Positions 7,606 to 14,715 of a DNA stretch of 38,306 bases are shown here, piece by piece. The notes beneath the pieces are model-generated. The model ran no database searches. It was not told the origin of the DNA and saw nothing but the letters and a program-made list of their open reading frames with translations. Source of the DNA: an uncultured Bacilli bacterium (GTDB lineage: Bacteria; Bacillota_I; Bacilli_A; RF39; UBA660); assembly GCA_944358525.1 (NCBI GenBank), contig CALVRI010000009.1, positions 1 through 38,306 of the forward strand. The letters are read 5' to 3'. Both the position numbers and the translations under genes were made by a program. Each line of letters opens with the position of its first letter. The first letter of the stretch is position 1.

Positions 7606-9993
7606 ATGTATGATCATAAAGAAATAGAAAAAAAATGGCAGAATTATTGGCAGAAGCACCAAACATTTGCCGCTAAAAATGGTGATAAAAAAGAAAAATA
7701 TTATCTATTAGTAGAATTTCCATATCCATCAGGAGCTGGTCTTCATGTTGGACATGCTAGAAGTTATACCGCTTTAGATACAGTGGCTAGACAAAAAAGA
7801 ATGGAAGGTTATAATGTATTATTCCCAATGGGATGGGATGCTTTTGGAGCTCCTGCTGAACAGTATGCAATAAAAAATCATATTCATCCAAAAGAAGCTG
7901 TTAAAGCAAATATCACAACATTTAAAAGTCAAATAGAAGAGCTTGGTATTTCTTTTGATTGGAATAGAGAGTTTTCAACAACAGATCCAGATTACTATAA
8001 ATGGACTCAGTGGCAATTTTTAAAATTTTATGAACATGGTATGGCTTATAAAGCTAAAAAGAATATTAACTGGTGTCCAACATGTAAAACGGGTTTATCT
8101 AATGAAGATTCAGCTGGTGGAGTTTGTGAAAGGTGTGGTTCTAAAGTAGTTCAAAAAGAAAAAGAGCAGTGGATGCTTAAAATGAGTGACTATGCAGAAG
8201 ATTTACTAAATGGACTAGATAATACTAATTTTAGTAAACGTGTTAAACTAGGTCAAATAAATTGGATTGGTAAATCTACTGGAGCTGAAATTGATTTTGA
8301 AATTCAAGATACAAACGAAAAACTAAAAGTATATACAACTAGACCGGACACAATTTATGGCGCAACATTCATGGTAATTGCTCCAGAGCATCCAATTATA
8401 GAAACACTAAAAAACAAAATAACCAACATGGATGAAATAAAGAAATATAAGGAATATGCTAAAACTAAAACTGAATTTGAAAGAACTGAACTAGCTAAAG
8501 AAAAAACCGGTGTAAAAATAGAAGGAATTAATGCCATTAATCCATTTACAAATAAAGAAATTCAAATTTGGACCGCAGATTATGTTATGATGAGTTATGG
8601 AACAGGAGCTATCATGGCTGTACCAGCTCATGATGATAGAGACTATGAATTTGCTACTAAATTTAATATTGAAATTATTCCTGTAATTGAAGGAGATACA
8701 TTACCATACATAGGTGAAGGAAAATATATTAATTCAGAAATTTTAAATGGAATGACAAATAAAGAAGAAGCAATCAAAAAAATGATTGATGAAATCACCA
8801 AAAGAAAAATTGGTAATAGTAAAGTAAATTATCGCCTTCAAGATTGGATTTTCTCAAGACAAAGATTTTGGGGAGAACCAATCCCACTAGTTTATTGTGA
8901 GCATTGTGGTTGGCAGCCCGTTCCTGAAAAAGAGCTTCCAGTATTACTTCCAGATGTTGCAAACTATGAACCTACAGATGATGGTGAAAGCCCACTTGCT
9001 AATATCGAAGATTGGGTAAATACTACTTGTCCAAAATGTGGTGGAAAAGCAAGAAGAGAAACAGACACTATGCCTAACTGGGCTGGATCATCATGGTATT
9101 TCTTAAGATATATGGATCCGCATAATGATAAAGAATTTGTCTCAAAAGAAGCTTTAAATTATTGGGGCAAAGTAGACTGGTATGATGGTGGTATGGAGCA
9201 CACAGCTCGCCACTTACTATATGCTAGATTTTGGAATCAATTTTTATATAATATTGGACTAGTTCCAAATAAAGAACCAATTGATATCAGAACATCACAT
9301 GGTATGATTCTAGGGCCTGATGGAGAAAAAATGAGTAAATCAAAAGGTAATGTCATTAATCCTCACGATGTTGTTGAAGAGTATGGAGCTGATGCTTTAA
9401 GACTTTATGAAATGTTTATTGGTGATTATGAAAAAGATGCCGCATGGTCTACTAATAGTCTAAAAGGATGTAAAAGATTTATAGATAGAATATGGAAAGC
9501 CGGCGAAAAACTAAATGATAAAGAAGGTTATTCTGATGAAGCTTTAGTTCATAAAACAATCAAAAAAGTAACTAATGATATAAAAAGTATGAAATTTAAT
9601 ACTGCTATTTCAGCTCTAATGATTTTAATGAATGCTTACGATGATATGGAAACAATTACCAAAGAAGATCTAAGAGTATTACTTCATTTGTTAAACCCAT
9701 TTGCTCCACATATCACTGAAGAGATAAATGAGAAATATAAATTAAGTAATCCGCTATGTGAATCTATGTGGCCAGCTTATGATGAAAATAAAACTATTGA
9801 TAATACATATGAACTAGTTTTCCAAGTAAATGGTAAAGTTAGAGGTAAAGAAACAGTAAGTACTGATACCTCTAAAGAAGAAATGGAAAAATTAGCTAAA
9901 GAAAACACCAATGTTCAAAAATTTATAGAAGGAAAAACTATTGTTAAAGTTATAGCCATACCAGGAAAATTAGTAAACATTGTTGTTAAATAA
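7606..9993 (+). CDS. leuS: Leucyl-tRNA synthetase
   Basis: This class I synthetase charges tRNA-Leu. The 795 aa are near the usual 800-860. Landmarks in order: FPYPSGAGLHVGHARSY (HIGH motif as HVGH, residues about 38-54); a zinc knuckle CPTC..CERC near 157-182; the CP1 editing domain with the threonine-rich entry TTRPDTIYG and its conserved Asp; a second CxxC pair, CEHC and CPKC; and the KMSKS loop GEKMSKSKGN. A C-terminal anticodon-binding domain ends in VKVIAIPGKLVNIVVK. It is the second gene of the leucine T-box transcript, with one base between the previous stop and its ATG; its ribosome site GAAGGAAA lies in the previous gene. Confidence 0.98.
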   Translation: MYDHKEIEKKWQNYWQKHQTFAAKNGDKKEKYYLLVEFPYPSGAGLHVGHARSYTALDTVARQKRMEGYNVLFPMGWDAFGAPAEQYAIKNHIHPKEAVKANITTFKSQIEELGISFDWNREFSTTDPDYYKWTQWQFLKFYEHGMAYKAKKNINWCPTCKTGLSNEDSAGGVCERCGSKVVQKEKEQWMLKMSDYAEDLLNGLDNTNFSKRVKLGQINWIGKSTGAEIDFEIQDTNEKLKVYTTRPDTIYGATFMVIAPEHPIIETLKNKITNMDEIKKYKEYAKTKTEFERTELAKEKTGVKIEGINAINPFTNKEIQIWTADYVMMSYGTGAIMAVPAHDDRDYEFATKFNIEIIPVIEGDTLPYIGEGKYINSEILNGMTNKEEAIKKMIDEITKRKIGNSKVNYRLQDWIFSRQRFWGEPIPLVYCEHCGWQPVPEKELPVLLPDVANYEPTDDGESPLANIEDWVNTTCPKCGGKARRETDTMPNWAGSSWYFLRYMDPHNDKEFVSKEALNYWGKVDWYDGGMEHTARHLLYARFWNQFLYNIGLVPNKEPIDIRTSHGMILGPDGEKMSKSKGNVINPHDVVEEYGADALRLYEMFIGDYEKDAAWSTNSLKGCKRFIDRIWKAGEKLNDKEGYSDEALVHKTIKKVTNDIKSMKFNTAISALMILMNAYDDMETITKEDLRVLLHLLNPFAPHITEEINEKYKLSNPLCESMWPAYDENKTIDNTYELVFQVNGKVRGKETVSTDTSKEEMEKLAKENTNVQKFIEGKTIVKVIAIPGKLVNIVVK

Positions 9994-9994
9994 T

Positions 9995-10023
9995 TTGTCA
10001 TAAAGTTAAATTTGTGATAAAAT
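9995..10023 (+). promoter_or_regulatory. Promoter of small RNA 1 (antitoxin-like)
   Basis: TTGTCA (9995-10000), 17 bases, TAAAAT (10018-10023). The following bases TGTATATAGATGAGAGAA are nearly the same as those after the promoter of the second RNA at 22246-22282 on the minus strand. Confidence 0.75.
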
Positions 10024-10030
10024 GTATATA

Positions 10031-10101
10031 GATGAGAGAAATCTCATAAAATAAAAAAGGAACATTCAATACTTCTATGTTGGATGTTGCCATGTTTTTT
10101 T
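10031..10101 (+). ncRNA. Candidate antisense small RNA 1 (type I antitoxin-like)
   Basis: The predicted RNA is about 70 nt and starts near 10031. It has a 5' hairpin ATGAGA (10032-10037)/TCTCAT (10042-10047), an A-rich linker, then a terminator hairpin and TTTTTTT. It is convergent with the hydrophobic-peptide mRNA on the minus strand, so it is fully complementary to that mRNA's 3' end. GAACATTC in the RNA (10060-10067) is also complementary to GAATGTTC at the predicted 5' end of the mRNA, giving two separated contacts as in the RNAI/RNAII pair of par. The 5' segment is conserved in the second locus (22230-22246, minus strand). No experimental support; not a family I can name. Confidence 0.65.
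10059..10091. terminator. Bidirectional terminator shared by the peptide mRNA 1 and small RNA 1
   Basis: GG-AACATTCAA (10059-10069) pairs with TTGGATGTT-CC (10080-10091) with a bulged base and one mismatch. T residues follow on the plus strand (10095-10101) and on the minus strand (A run at 10053-10058), so it can end both convergent transcripts. Confidence 0.75.
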
Positions 10102-10106
10102 GACTA

Positions 10107-10140
10107 TCACCTAATTCATAGTAGCTAATGAGTTAGGTGA
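10107..10140. other. Hairpin in the 3' UTR of peptide mRNA 1
   Basis: TCACCTAATTC (10107-10117) pairs with GAGTTAGGTGA (10130-10140) with one wobble. It sits between the peptide stop codon and the shared terminator, the same place as the GACACTCA/TGAGTGTC hairpin in the second locus. Confidence 0.6.
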
Positions 10141-10147
10141 CTTTCTT

Positions 10148-10231
10148 TTATATTAAGGTTATTAATAATAACGATAATAGAAAGAAGATTATAATGATTA
10201 AAGCAAAGATTAAAAAATCCTTTTTACCCAT
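10148..10231 (-). CDS. 27-aa hydrophobic peptide, candidate type I toxin 1
   Basis: ATG at 10231, TAA at 10150-10148. The peptide begins MGKKDFLIFALIIII, continues with Phe, Leu, Ser and Ile, and ends ITLI. It is one transmembrane helix after a short Lys-rich N-terminus. The ribosome site is very strong (AGGAGGGAGG, eight bases before ATG), so this is a translated gene rather than noise. Its own promoter is at 10296-10324 on the minus strand, and a convergent RNA gene overlaps its 3' UTR. Single-helix peptides in this arrangement are typical of type I toxin-antitoxin systems (Fst, TxpA, BsrG classes), but the sequence does not match Fst. A second peptide of the same style is at 22050-22142. 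Confidence 0.72.
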   Translation of the reverse strand: MGKKDFLIFALIIIIFFLLSLLLITLI

Positions 10232-10295
10232 TATATCGCCTCCCTCCTAAATAGAGTTCAGCAATCACTTTGGCTTTGAACATTCCTTATATATA

Positions 10296-10324
10296 ATTAT
10301 AACAAATAATGACACTAACTACAA
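10296..10324 (-). promoter_or_regulatory. Promoter of hydrophobic peptide 1
   Basis: On the minus strand: TTGTAG (10324-10319), 17 bases, TATAAT (10301-10296). The predicted mRNA starts near 10289 with AAGGAATGTTC. The second locus has the same layout, TTGTAT-17-TATAAT. Confidence 0.8.
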
Positions 10325-10353
10325 TAACATTTTGTTATTTTTTGATAAAACAT

Positions 10354-10383
10354 TTGACAAACGTAAAACCTTTGTGTTATAGT
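10354..10383 (+). promoter_or_regulatory. Promoter of the tyrosine T-box transcript
   Basis: TTGACA (10354-10359), 18 bases, TATAGT (10378-10383). Confidence 0.8.
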
Positions 10384-10390
10384 CTTATTA

Positions 10391-10595
10391 ATTGATGTGG
10401 ACAAATAACCTAGTAATTATTTAACTAGTAATTAGAAAGTTAGTGGTAGATGAAAACTAACCAAGGTTAAATAATGAATTACACTATTTATAGTCAAACC
10501 GGTTAATCACCGTTATCAGATAAAGAAGCATAGATACTATGAAATAAGGTGGTACCGCGGGAAAAACTCGTCCTTATAATTCATAGTATCTTTTT
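10391..10595 (+). promoter_or_regulatory. T-box riboswitch, tyrosine-specific
   Basis: The antiterminator core AAGGTGGTACCGCGG is at 10546-10560. Stem I has ATTATTTAAC (10416-10425) pairing perfectly with GTTAAATAAT (10466-10475); the loop below carries AGTA (10412-10415) opposite GAATTACAC, which places the specifier TAC (Tyr) at 10480-10482. AAATA (10403-10407) with TATTT (10485-10489) closes the base. The terminator GATACTATGAA (10533-10543)/TTCATAGTATC (10580-10590) is followed by TTTTT. It controls deoC and then tyrS, so the specifier agrees with the second gene. Confidence 0.95.
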
Positions 10596-10613
10596 ATTGA
10601 AGGAGGAATAAAC

Positions 10614-11309
10614 ATGGAAATAGGAAAATATATTGACCACACAAATTTAAAAATGGATGCGAAAGAAGAAGACATTGCTAAACTATGTCATGAGGCTATA
10701 GAATATGGCTTTGAAACAGTATGTGTTCATCCATATTATGTAACTTTGGCTAAAGATTTACTTAAAGATACTAATATTGGAGTATGTACTGTCGTTGGAT
10801 TTCCACTCGGAATGAACACCCCAAAAGTAAAAGCTTATGAAGCTATTGAAGCTACTGAAAATGGAGCCGATGAAATAGATATGGTTATCAATGTTGGAGC
10901 TTTAAAAGACAAAGATTATGATTATGTAAAGTCAGAAATCGAAGAAATTAGAGATCAAATTGATGGAAAAACATTAAAAGTAATTATTGAAACATCTTTA
11001 CTTACAGAAGAAGAAATGATAAAAATGACCGAAATCTGTAATGAAACCTTTGTTAATTTCATAAAAACCAATACTGGTTTTGGAAGTCGTGGAGTAAGCT
11101 TAGAAGATGTTGAGTTAATAAACAAACATAAAAACGAAGTATTAGAAATAAAAGCTAGTGGTGGTATAAAAACATTTAAACAAATGAATGAATTAATTAA
11201 AGCAGGAGCTACTAGAATAGGCACTAGTAATAGTGTAGAAATAGTAACACATATGAACTGTAATTGCGAAGAAAAATGTGACCACTGTAACTGTGAGGAG
11301 GATAAATAA
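10614..11309 (+). CDS. deoC: Deoxyribose-phosphate aldolase with Cys-rich C-terminal tail
   Basis: DeoC cleaves 2-deoxyribose 5-phosphate to glyceraldehyde 3-phosphate and acetaldehyde, in the cytoplasm, as part of deoxynucleoside catabolism. Landmarks are IDHTNL at the N-terminus, VCTVVGFPLG, EIDMVINVGALK (conserved Asp), the Schiff-base Lys in FVNFIKTNTGFG, and KASGGIK. After the aldolase core (about residue 212) comes an added tail with five Cys and one His (CNCEEKC, then HCNC), which looks like a metal-binding or zinc-ribbon-like stub and is not part of standard DeoC. ATG 10614 has GGAGG seven bases upstream. The stop codon overlaps the tyrS start (TAATG), implying translational coupling. 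Confidence 0.96.
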   Translation: MEIGKYIDHTNLKMDAKEEDIAKLCHEAIEYGFETVCVHPYYVTLAKDLLKDTNIGVCTVVGFPLGMNTPKVKAYEAIEATENGADEIDMVINVGALKDKDYDYVKSEIEEIRDQIDGKTLKVIIETSLLTEEEMIKMTEICNETFVNFIKTNTGFGSRGVSLEDVELINKHKNEVLEIKASGGIKTFKQMNELIKAGATRIGTSNSVEIVTHMNCNCEEKCDHCNCEEDK

Positions 11310-12538
11310 TGAAACTATATGATGAATTAAAATGGAGAGGTCTTATTAAAGATGAAGCCGGAGAAGATTTAGAAGAAAAATTAAATAATGGTGGATTAAC
11401 TTTCTATATCGGAACAGATCCAACAGCCGATAGTCTGCACCTTGGTCATTTATCAACATTTTTAATTAGTAAAAGATTAGAAAAAGCTGGACATCATCCT
11501 ATTTTATTAGTTGGTGGAGCAACCGGTAGAATAGGAGATCCTAGACCAACCGAAGAAAGACAAATGCAACCAGTAGAAGTAATTGAGCACAACTATGAAT
11601 GTTTAAAAAAACAAGTAGAAGATTTATTTGGATTTGAAGTAGTTAATAACTATGACTGGTCTAAAGATATTAATTTTATTGACTTTTTAAGAGATTATGG
11701 AAAATATTTTAATATAAATTATATGCTAGATAAAGATATAATTAGAAGAAGATTAGATACAGGAATCACTTATACAGAATTTTCATATATGATAATGCAA
11801 GCTTTAGATTATCTCCACCTTTATCAAACTAGAAACTGTACACTAGAATGTGCTGGTTCTGATCAGTGGGGTAACATCACTGCTGGTATAGATTTAATCA
11901 GAAAAAAAACAGGTGATGAAGTATATGGCTTTACAATGCCATTAGTTACCGATAAAAATGGCAAAAAATTTGGTAAATCAGAAGGAAATGCTTTTTGGCT
12001 TGATAAAGACAAAACATCTAGCTATGAAATATATCAATATCTATTAAATAGTGATGATGAAAAAGTCATTGATTACTTAAAAATATTTACCTTCTTAACA
12101 AAAGAAGAAATTGAAGATATTGAGAAACAGCAAACCGCTCATCCAGAAACTAGAATTGCCCAAAAAACTTTAGCTAAAGAAGTTGTTACCTTCTTACACG
12201 GAGAAAAAGAAGCTGAAAAAGCCAAAGAGATGAGTGAAGCTCTATTTAGTGGACATGTTAAGAATCTAACCAAAAAAGAAATAGAAGATGTCTTTAAAGG
12301 AGTACCAACATTTGACACAAATAACAATATAAATATTATTGATATGCTTGTTAATAATAAAATAGCTTCTAGTAAAAGAGAAGCTAGAGAATTTGTAAAT
12401 GCTGGCAGTATTACTATAAATGAAGAAAAAATCACCGATGAAAATTATACAGTAACTAAAGAAATAGCAATTGATAATGAAATTTTAGTTTTAAGAAGAG
12501 GTAAAAAGAAATACTTTATTGGAAAAATAGGACTATAA
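11309..12538 (+). CDS. tyrS: Tyrosyl-tRNA synthetase
   Basis: TyrRS class I enzyme of 409 aa, the usual length. Landmarks are YIGTDPTADSLHLGHL (HIGH as HLGH), CAGSDQWGNITAG (tyrosine-binding), and KFGKSEGNAFWLD (KMSKS variant KFGKS). A C-terminal S4-like RNA-binding domain covers about the last 70 residues (ASSKREAREFVNAGSI). The ATG overlaps the deoC stop by one base; ribosome site GAGGAGG lies in the deoC end. Expression depends on the tyrosine T-box upstream of deoC. Confidence 0.98.
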   Translation: MKLYDELKWRGLIKDEAGEDLEEKLNNGGLTFYIGTDPTADSLHLGHLSTFLISKRLEKAGHHPILLVGGATGRIGDPRPTEERQMQPVEVIEHNYECLKKQVEDLFGFEVVNNYDWSKDINFIDFLRDYGKYFNINYMLDKDIIRRRLDTGITYTEFSYMIMQALDYLHLYQTRNCTLECAGSDQWGNITAGIDLIRKKTGDEVYGFTMPLVTDKNGKKFGKSEGNAFWLDKDKTSSYEIYQYLLNSDDEKVIDYLKIFTFLTKEEIEDIEKQQTAHPETRIAQKTLAKEVVTFLHGEKEAEKAKEMSEALFSGHVKNLTKKEIEDVFKGVPTFDTNNNINIIDMLVNNKIASSKREAREFVNAGSITINEEKITDENYTVTKEIAIDNEILVLRRGKKKYFIGKIGL

Positions 12539-12563
12539 AAAATTACAATTTTATAGTTTTTTT
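12532..12563 (+). terminator. Terminator of the deoC-tyrS transcript
   Basis: ACTATAAAA (12532-12540) pairs with TTTTATAGT (12549-12557), followed by T residues; the left arm includes the tyrS stop codon. Confidence 0.8.
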
Positions 12564-12570
12564 CGTTTGA

Positions 12571-12613
12571 AAAAAAGGAAATAATGCAAAAATGTCGTAT
12601 GTTTATATATAGA
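12571..12613 (+). promoter_or_regulatory. Conserved 43-bp element, copy 1, upstream of Rpn-family gene
   Basis: AAAAAAGGAAATAA (12571-12584), seven variable bases, then a 22-bp block beginning ATGTCGTATGTTTATATA (12592-12613). The same two blocks with the same spacing stand at 27505-27547, again 11 bases ahead of an Rpn-family start codon. It fits no canonical -35/-10 pair well, so it may be an unusual promoter plus operator. Confidence 0.7.
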
Positions 12614-12624
12614 GGAGGACAAAA

Positions 12625-13512
12625 ATGACAAATCAAGTTAAAGCAAAAAGCAAAATGATGCCTACAATGTTTGACCCTGTATTTAAATCACTTTTTCAAA
12701 ATAAAAACTTCAGAAAAACATTATCTTATTTCTTAAGTAAATTAACTGAATATTCGGAAGGTTATATTTATAAAAATTTAGTTTTTCTAAATACCGAAAT
12801 GTCCATAAAACATTACGATGAAAAGAAAAAAATAGCTGACTTAATTATTAAAATTGATGATGATATTATCAATATTGAAGCTAACAGAAATAATAATAAA
12901 AGTACTAAACTTAAAAATAATTCTTATCATCATAAACTAGCTCATGAAAAATTTCAGGCTGGTGATGATTTTGATGATGGCTGTGTTTTACAAATTAATA
13001 TCAATAGTAAAAAAAGATTAAAAAATGAATTATTGCCAGATGATTATAAAATGAGAAATAAAGATGGCAAAAGTACTGATGAAGAAAATTTCAAAAGAAT
13101 ACATATAAATATAGAATTTGCGAAAGAAAAGTATTATACTAAAGGTAAAGAGAAAATGACTAAATTTGAAAAGATAGCTGCAATGTTAGACATTACTAGC
13201 CAAAAAGATTTAAAAGATATTTCGAAAGGAGATGATGATTTAATGGCTATGGAAAAAATAATTTCAGATTTAAACGATGACAAACACATGATAGGTTTAT
13301 ATGACAAAGCCGAAATGGAAGCTTGGATGCATAAAATTGACCGTGAAGAAGCTGAAGCTAAAGGGCAAAAACGTGGTGAAAAACGTGGTGCAAAAAATAG
13401 TGCATTAAATATAGCTCAAAATATGTTAAAGGCAAACATGAACGTAGAAGAAATTGCAAAACTAACTGGCTTGCACAAAAATGAAATTACAAAACTTGCT
13501 AATAATCTATAA
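12625..13512 (+). CDS. Rpn-family PD-(D/E)XK nuclease / transposase-like protein 1
   Basis: This 295-aa protein has the N-terminal FDPVFKSLFQNKNFRKTLSYFLS segment typical of Rpn/PDDEXK_2 proteins. The core ADLIIKIDDDIINIEANRN supplies the Asp and the Glu-x-Asn of the PD-(D/E)XK fold, a variant of the usual IEMQ. The C-terminus has a basic KGQKRGEKRGAK run and a helix-turn-helix-like segment (VEEIAKLTGLHKNEITKL) common to this family. Ribosome site GAGGAGG precedes ATG 12625. It is convergent with the XRE gene at 13538-13999 through a shared terminator; the same pair recurs at 27559-28929. No terminal inverted repeats are seen, so it is not an insertion sequence as such. Confidence 0.8.
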   Translation: MTNQVKAKSKMMPTMFDPVFKSLFQNKNFRKTLSYFLSKLTEYSEGYIYKNLVFLNTEMSIKHYDEKKKIADLIIKIDDDIINIEANRNNNKSTKLKNNSYHHKLAHEKFQAGDDFDDGCVLQININSKKRLKNELLPDDYKMRNKDGKSTDEENFKRIHINIEFAKEKYYTKGKEKMTKFEKIAAMLDITSQKDLKDISKGDDDLMAMEKIISDLNDDKHMIGLYDKAEMEAWMHKIDREEAEAKGQKRGEKRGAKNSALNIAQNMLKANMNVEEIAKLTGLHKNEITKLANNL

Positions 13513-13514
13513 CA

Positions 13515-13539
13515 AAAACTAGGACAAAATCCTAGTTTT
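13515..13539. terminator. Bidirectional terminator between Rpn 1 and XRE 1
   Basis: AAAACTAGGA (13515-13524) and TCCTAGTTTT (13530-13539) are perfectly complementary; the arms provide T runs in both directions, and the right arm includes the end of the XRE stop codon. Confidence 0.85.
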
Positions 13540-13999
13540 AATGTGTCAAAATTCTAATATTCTTATCATCAGTTTTACCCATTAAATAATCTAAAGAAAT
13601 ATTAAACTCTTTCGCAACTAAATAAAGTTTAGAAAAAGGAATTAACACTTTTCCAGATTCATATCTACACCAGTTCATTTGCCCAAATCCTAATTTACTG
13701 CCAATTTCAAATTGTGATAAATTATTTTCCTTGCGTAATCTTTTAAGTCTAATAAACATCTCTTCACTGTTAAAATAATTAATGAAAACACCGTGATCAT
13801 TAGAGAGTCCAGTTAAATAATCTATAGAACAATTATAAAACTTAGATAGTTTATCAACCATCTCAATAGGTATTTCATACATTCCACTTTCCCAATGCGG
13901 GTAAGTATTAACATTAACTTTTAATATAGAAGCAATATCCTTTTGCTTCAAATCATTATCTACTCTTAAATCGTGAATTCTTTTAAAAAATGTTGCCAA
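13538..13999 (-). CDS. XRE-family regulator with two HTH domains (copy 1)
   Basis: This 153-aa protein holds two Cro/CI-type helix-turn-helix domains in tandem: residues about 6-65 (LKQKDIASILKVNVNTYPHW, ending IDYLTG) and 80-145 (LSQFEIGSKLGFGQMNWCRY, ending LDYLMG). It has no sensor or protease domain. The start is TTG 13999, chosen because GAGGTGG lies six bases upstream and no nearer ATG or GTG is in frame. GTACTCATTGTAC (14013-14025) upstream is a small inverted repeat that could be an autoregulatory operator. It converges on the Rpn-family gene, and the same pairing occurs at 28495-28929. Confidence 0.85.
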   Translation of the reverse strand: MATFFKRIHDLRVDNDLKQKDIASILKVNVNTYPHWESGMYEIPIEMVDKLSKFYNCSIDYLTGLSNDHGVFINYFNSEEMFIRLKRLRKENNLSQFEIGSKLGFGQMNWCRYESGKVLIPFSKLYLVAKEFNISLDYLMGKTDDKNIRILTH

Positions 14000-14085
14000 T
14001 TGTTACCACCTCGTACTCATTGTACAAAGGTTTTTAGCAGCACCTCATAAATTGTCGCTTAACGTTTTAAAAAATAGATTATAAT

Positions 14086-14109
14086 AAAAAAAGAGAACAA
14101 AATGTTCCC
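14086..14109 (-). terminator. Terminator of rpsD
   Basis: On the minus strand GGGAACA (14109-14103) pairs with TGTTCTC (14099-14093) with one wobble and is followed by seven T residues. Confidence 0.8.
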
Positions 14110-14715
14110 TTAATTTCTGTTGTAGTATTCGATAATTAATGCTTCATCAATATCAGCATTTAATTCACTACGTTCAGGCATTCTAACATAAGTAGCTTCC
14201 ATTTTCTTATCATCATAAGAAATAAATTCGACTCTATTATGTAAAGCTTCTAAAGAAGATTTAACAATAGCCATTTCTTTATCATTTTCCATTAAACTGA
14301 TAACATCACCAGGTTTAACTTGATAAGATGGAATATCAACTCTTTTACCATTAACAGTAACATGTCCGTGGTTAACTAATTGTCTAGCACCTTTTCTTGT
14401 AGTAGCAAATCCAATGCGATAAACTAAATTATCTAAACGACTTTCTAATAATTTAAGTAAGTTTTCACCGTTGACACCTTTCATTTTAACTGCTTTTTCA
14501 AAAGTTTTTTCCATTTGTTTCTCACTTAAACCATACATGAATTTAACCTTTTGTTTTTCTTGTAATTGAATACCGTAGTTAGATAATTTTTTCTTACGGT
14601 CTTGACCATGCTCACCAGGTGCATAAGGTTTTTTAGCTAATTCTTTTCCATTTTCTAAAACAGAAAAACCAAAACGTCTAGATTTTTTGTAAGTTGGTCC
14701 AAGATATCTTGCCAT
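14110..14715 (-). CDS. rpsD: 30S ribosomal protein S4
   Basis: S4 is a primary 16S rRNA binder of the small subunit. The 201 aa are the standard length. It begins MARYLGPTYKKSRRFG and contains the S4 RNA-binding domain around residues 91-150 (SRLDNLVYRIGFATTRKGAR, then QLVNHGHVTVNGKRV). The N-terminal four-cysteine zinc knuckle of some S4 proteins is absent. ATG 14715 has AAGGAGG upstream. It is monocistronic, with its own promoter, a structured 148-base leader and its own terminator, the usual arrangement for autoregulated rpsD in Firmicutes. Confidence 0.98.
   Translation of the reverse strand: MARYLGPTYKKSRRFGFSVLENGKELAKKPYAPGEHGQDRKKKLSNYGIQLQEKQKVKFMYGLSEKQMEKTFEKAVKMKGVNGENLLKLLESRLDNLVYRIGFATTRKGARQLVNHGHVTVNGKRVDIPSYQVKPGDVISLMENDKEMAIVKSSLEALHNRVEFISYDDKKMEATYVRMPERSELNADIDEALIIEYYNRN

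Noticed and set aside
10479-10481. TTA (Leu) as specifier of the second T-box
   Set aside because: With GAA plus one base as spacing the codon is TAC, followed by A, and tyrS lies downstream.
12625-13512. Rpn-family genes as insertion sequences
   Set aside because: No terminal inverted repeats or target duplications are visible around either copy; the flanks instead show promoter-like elements and terminators.
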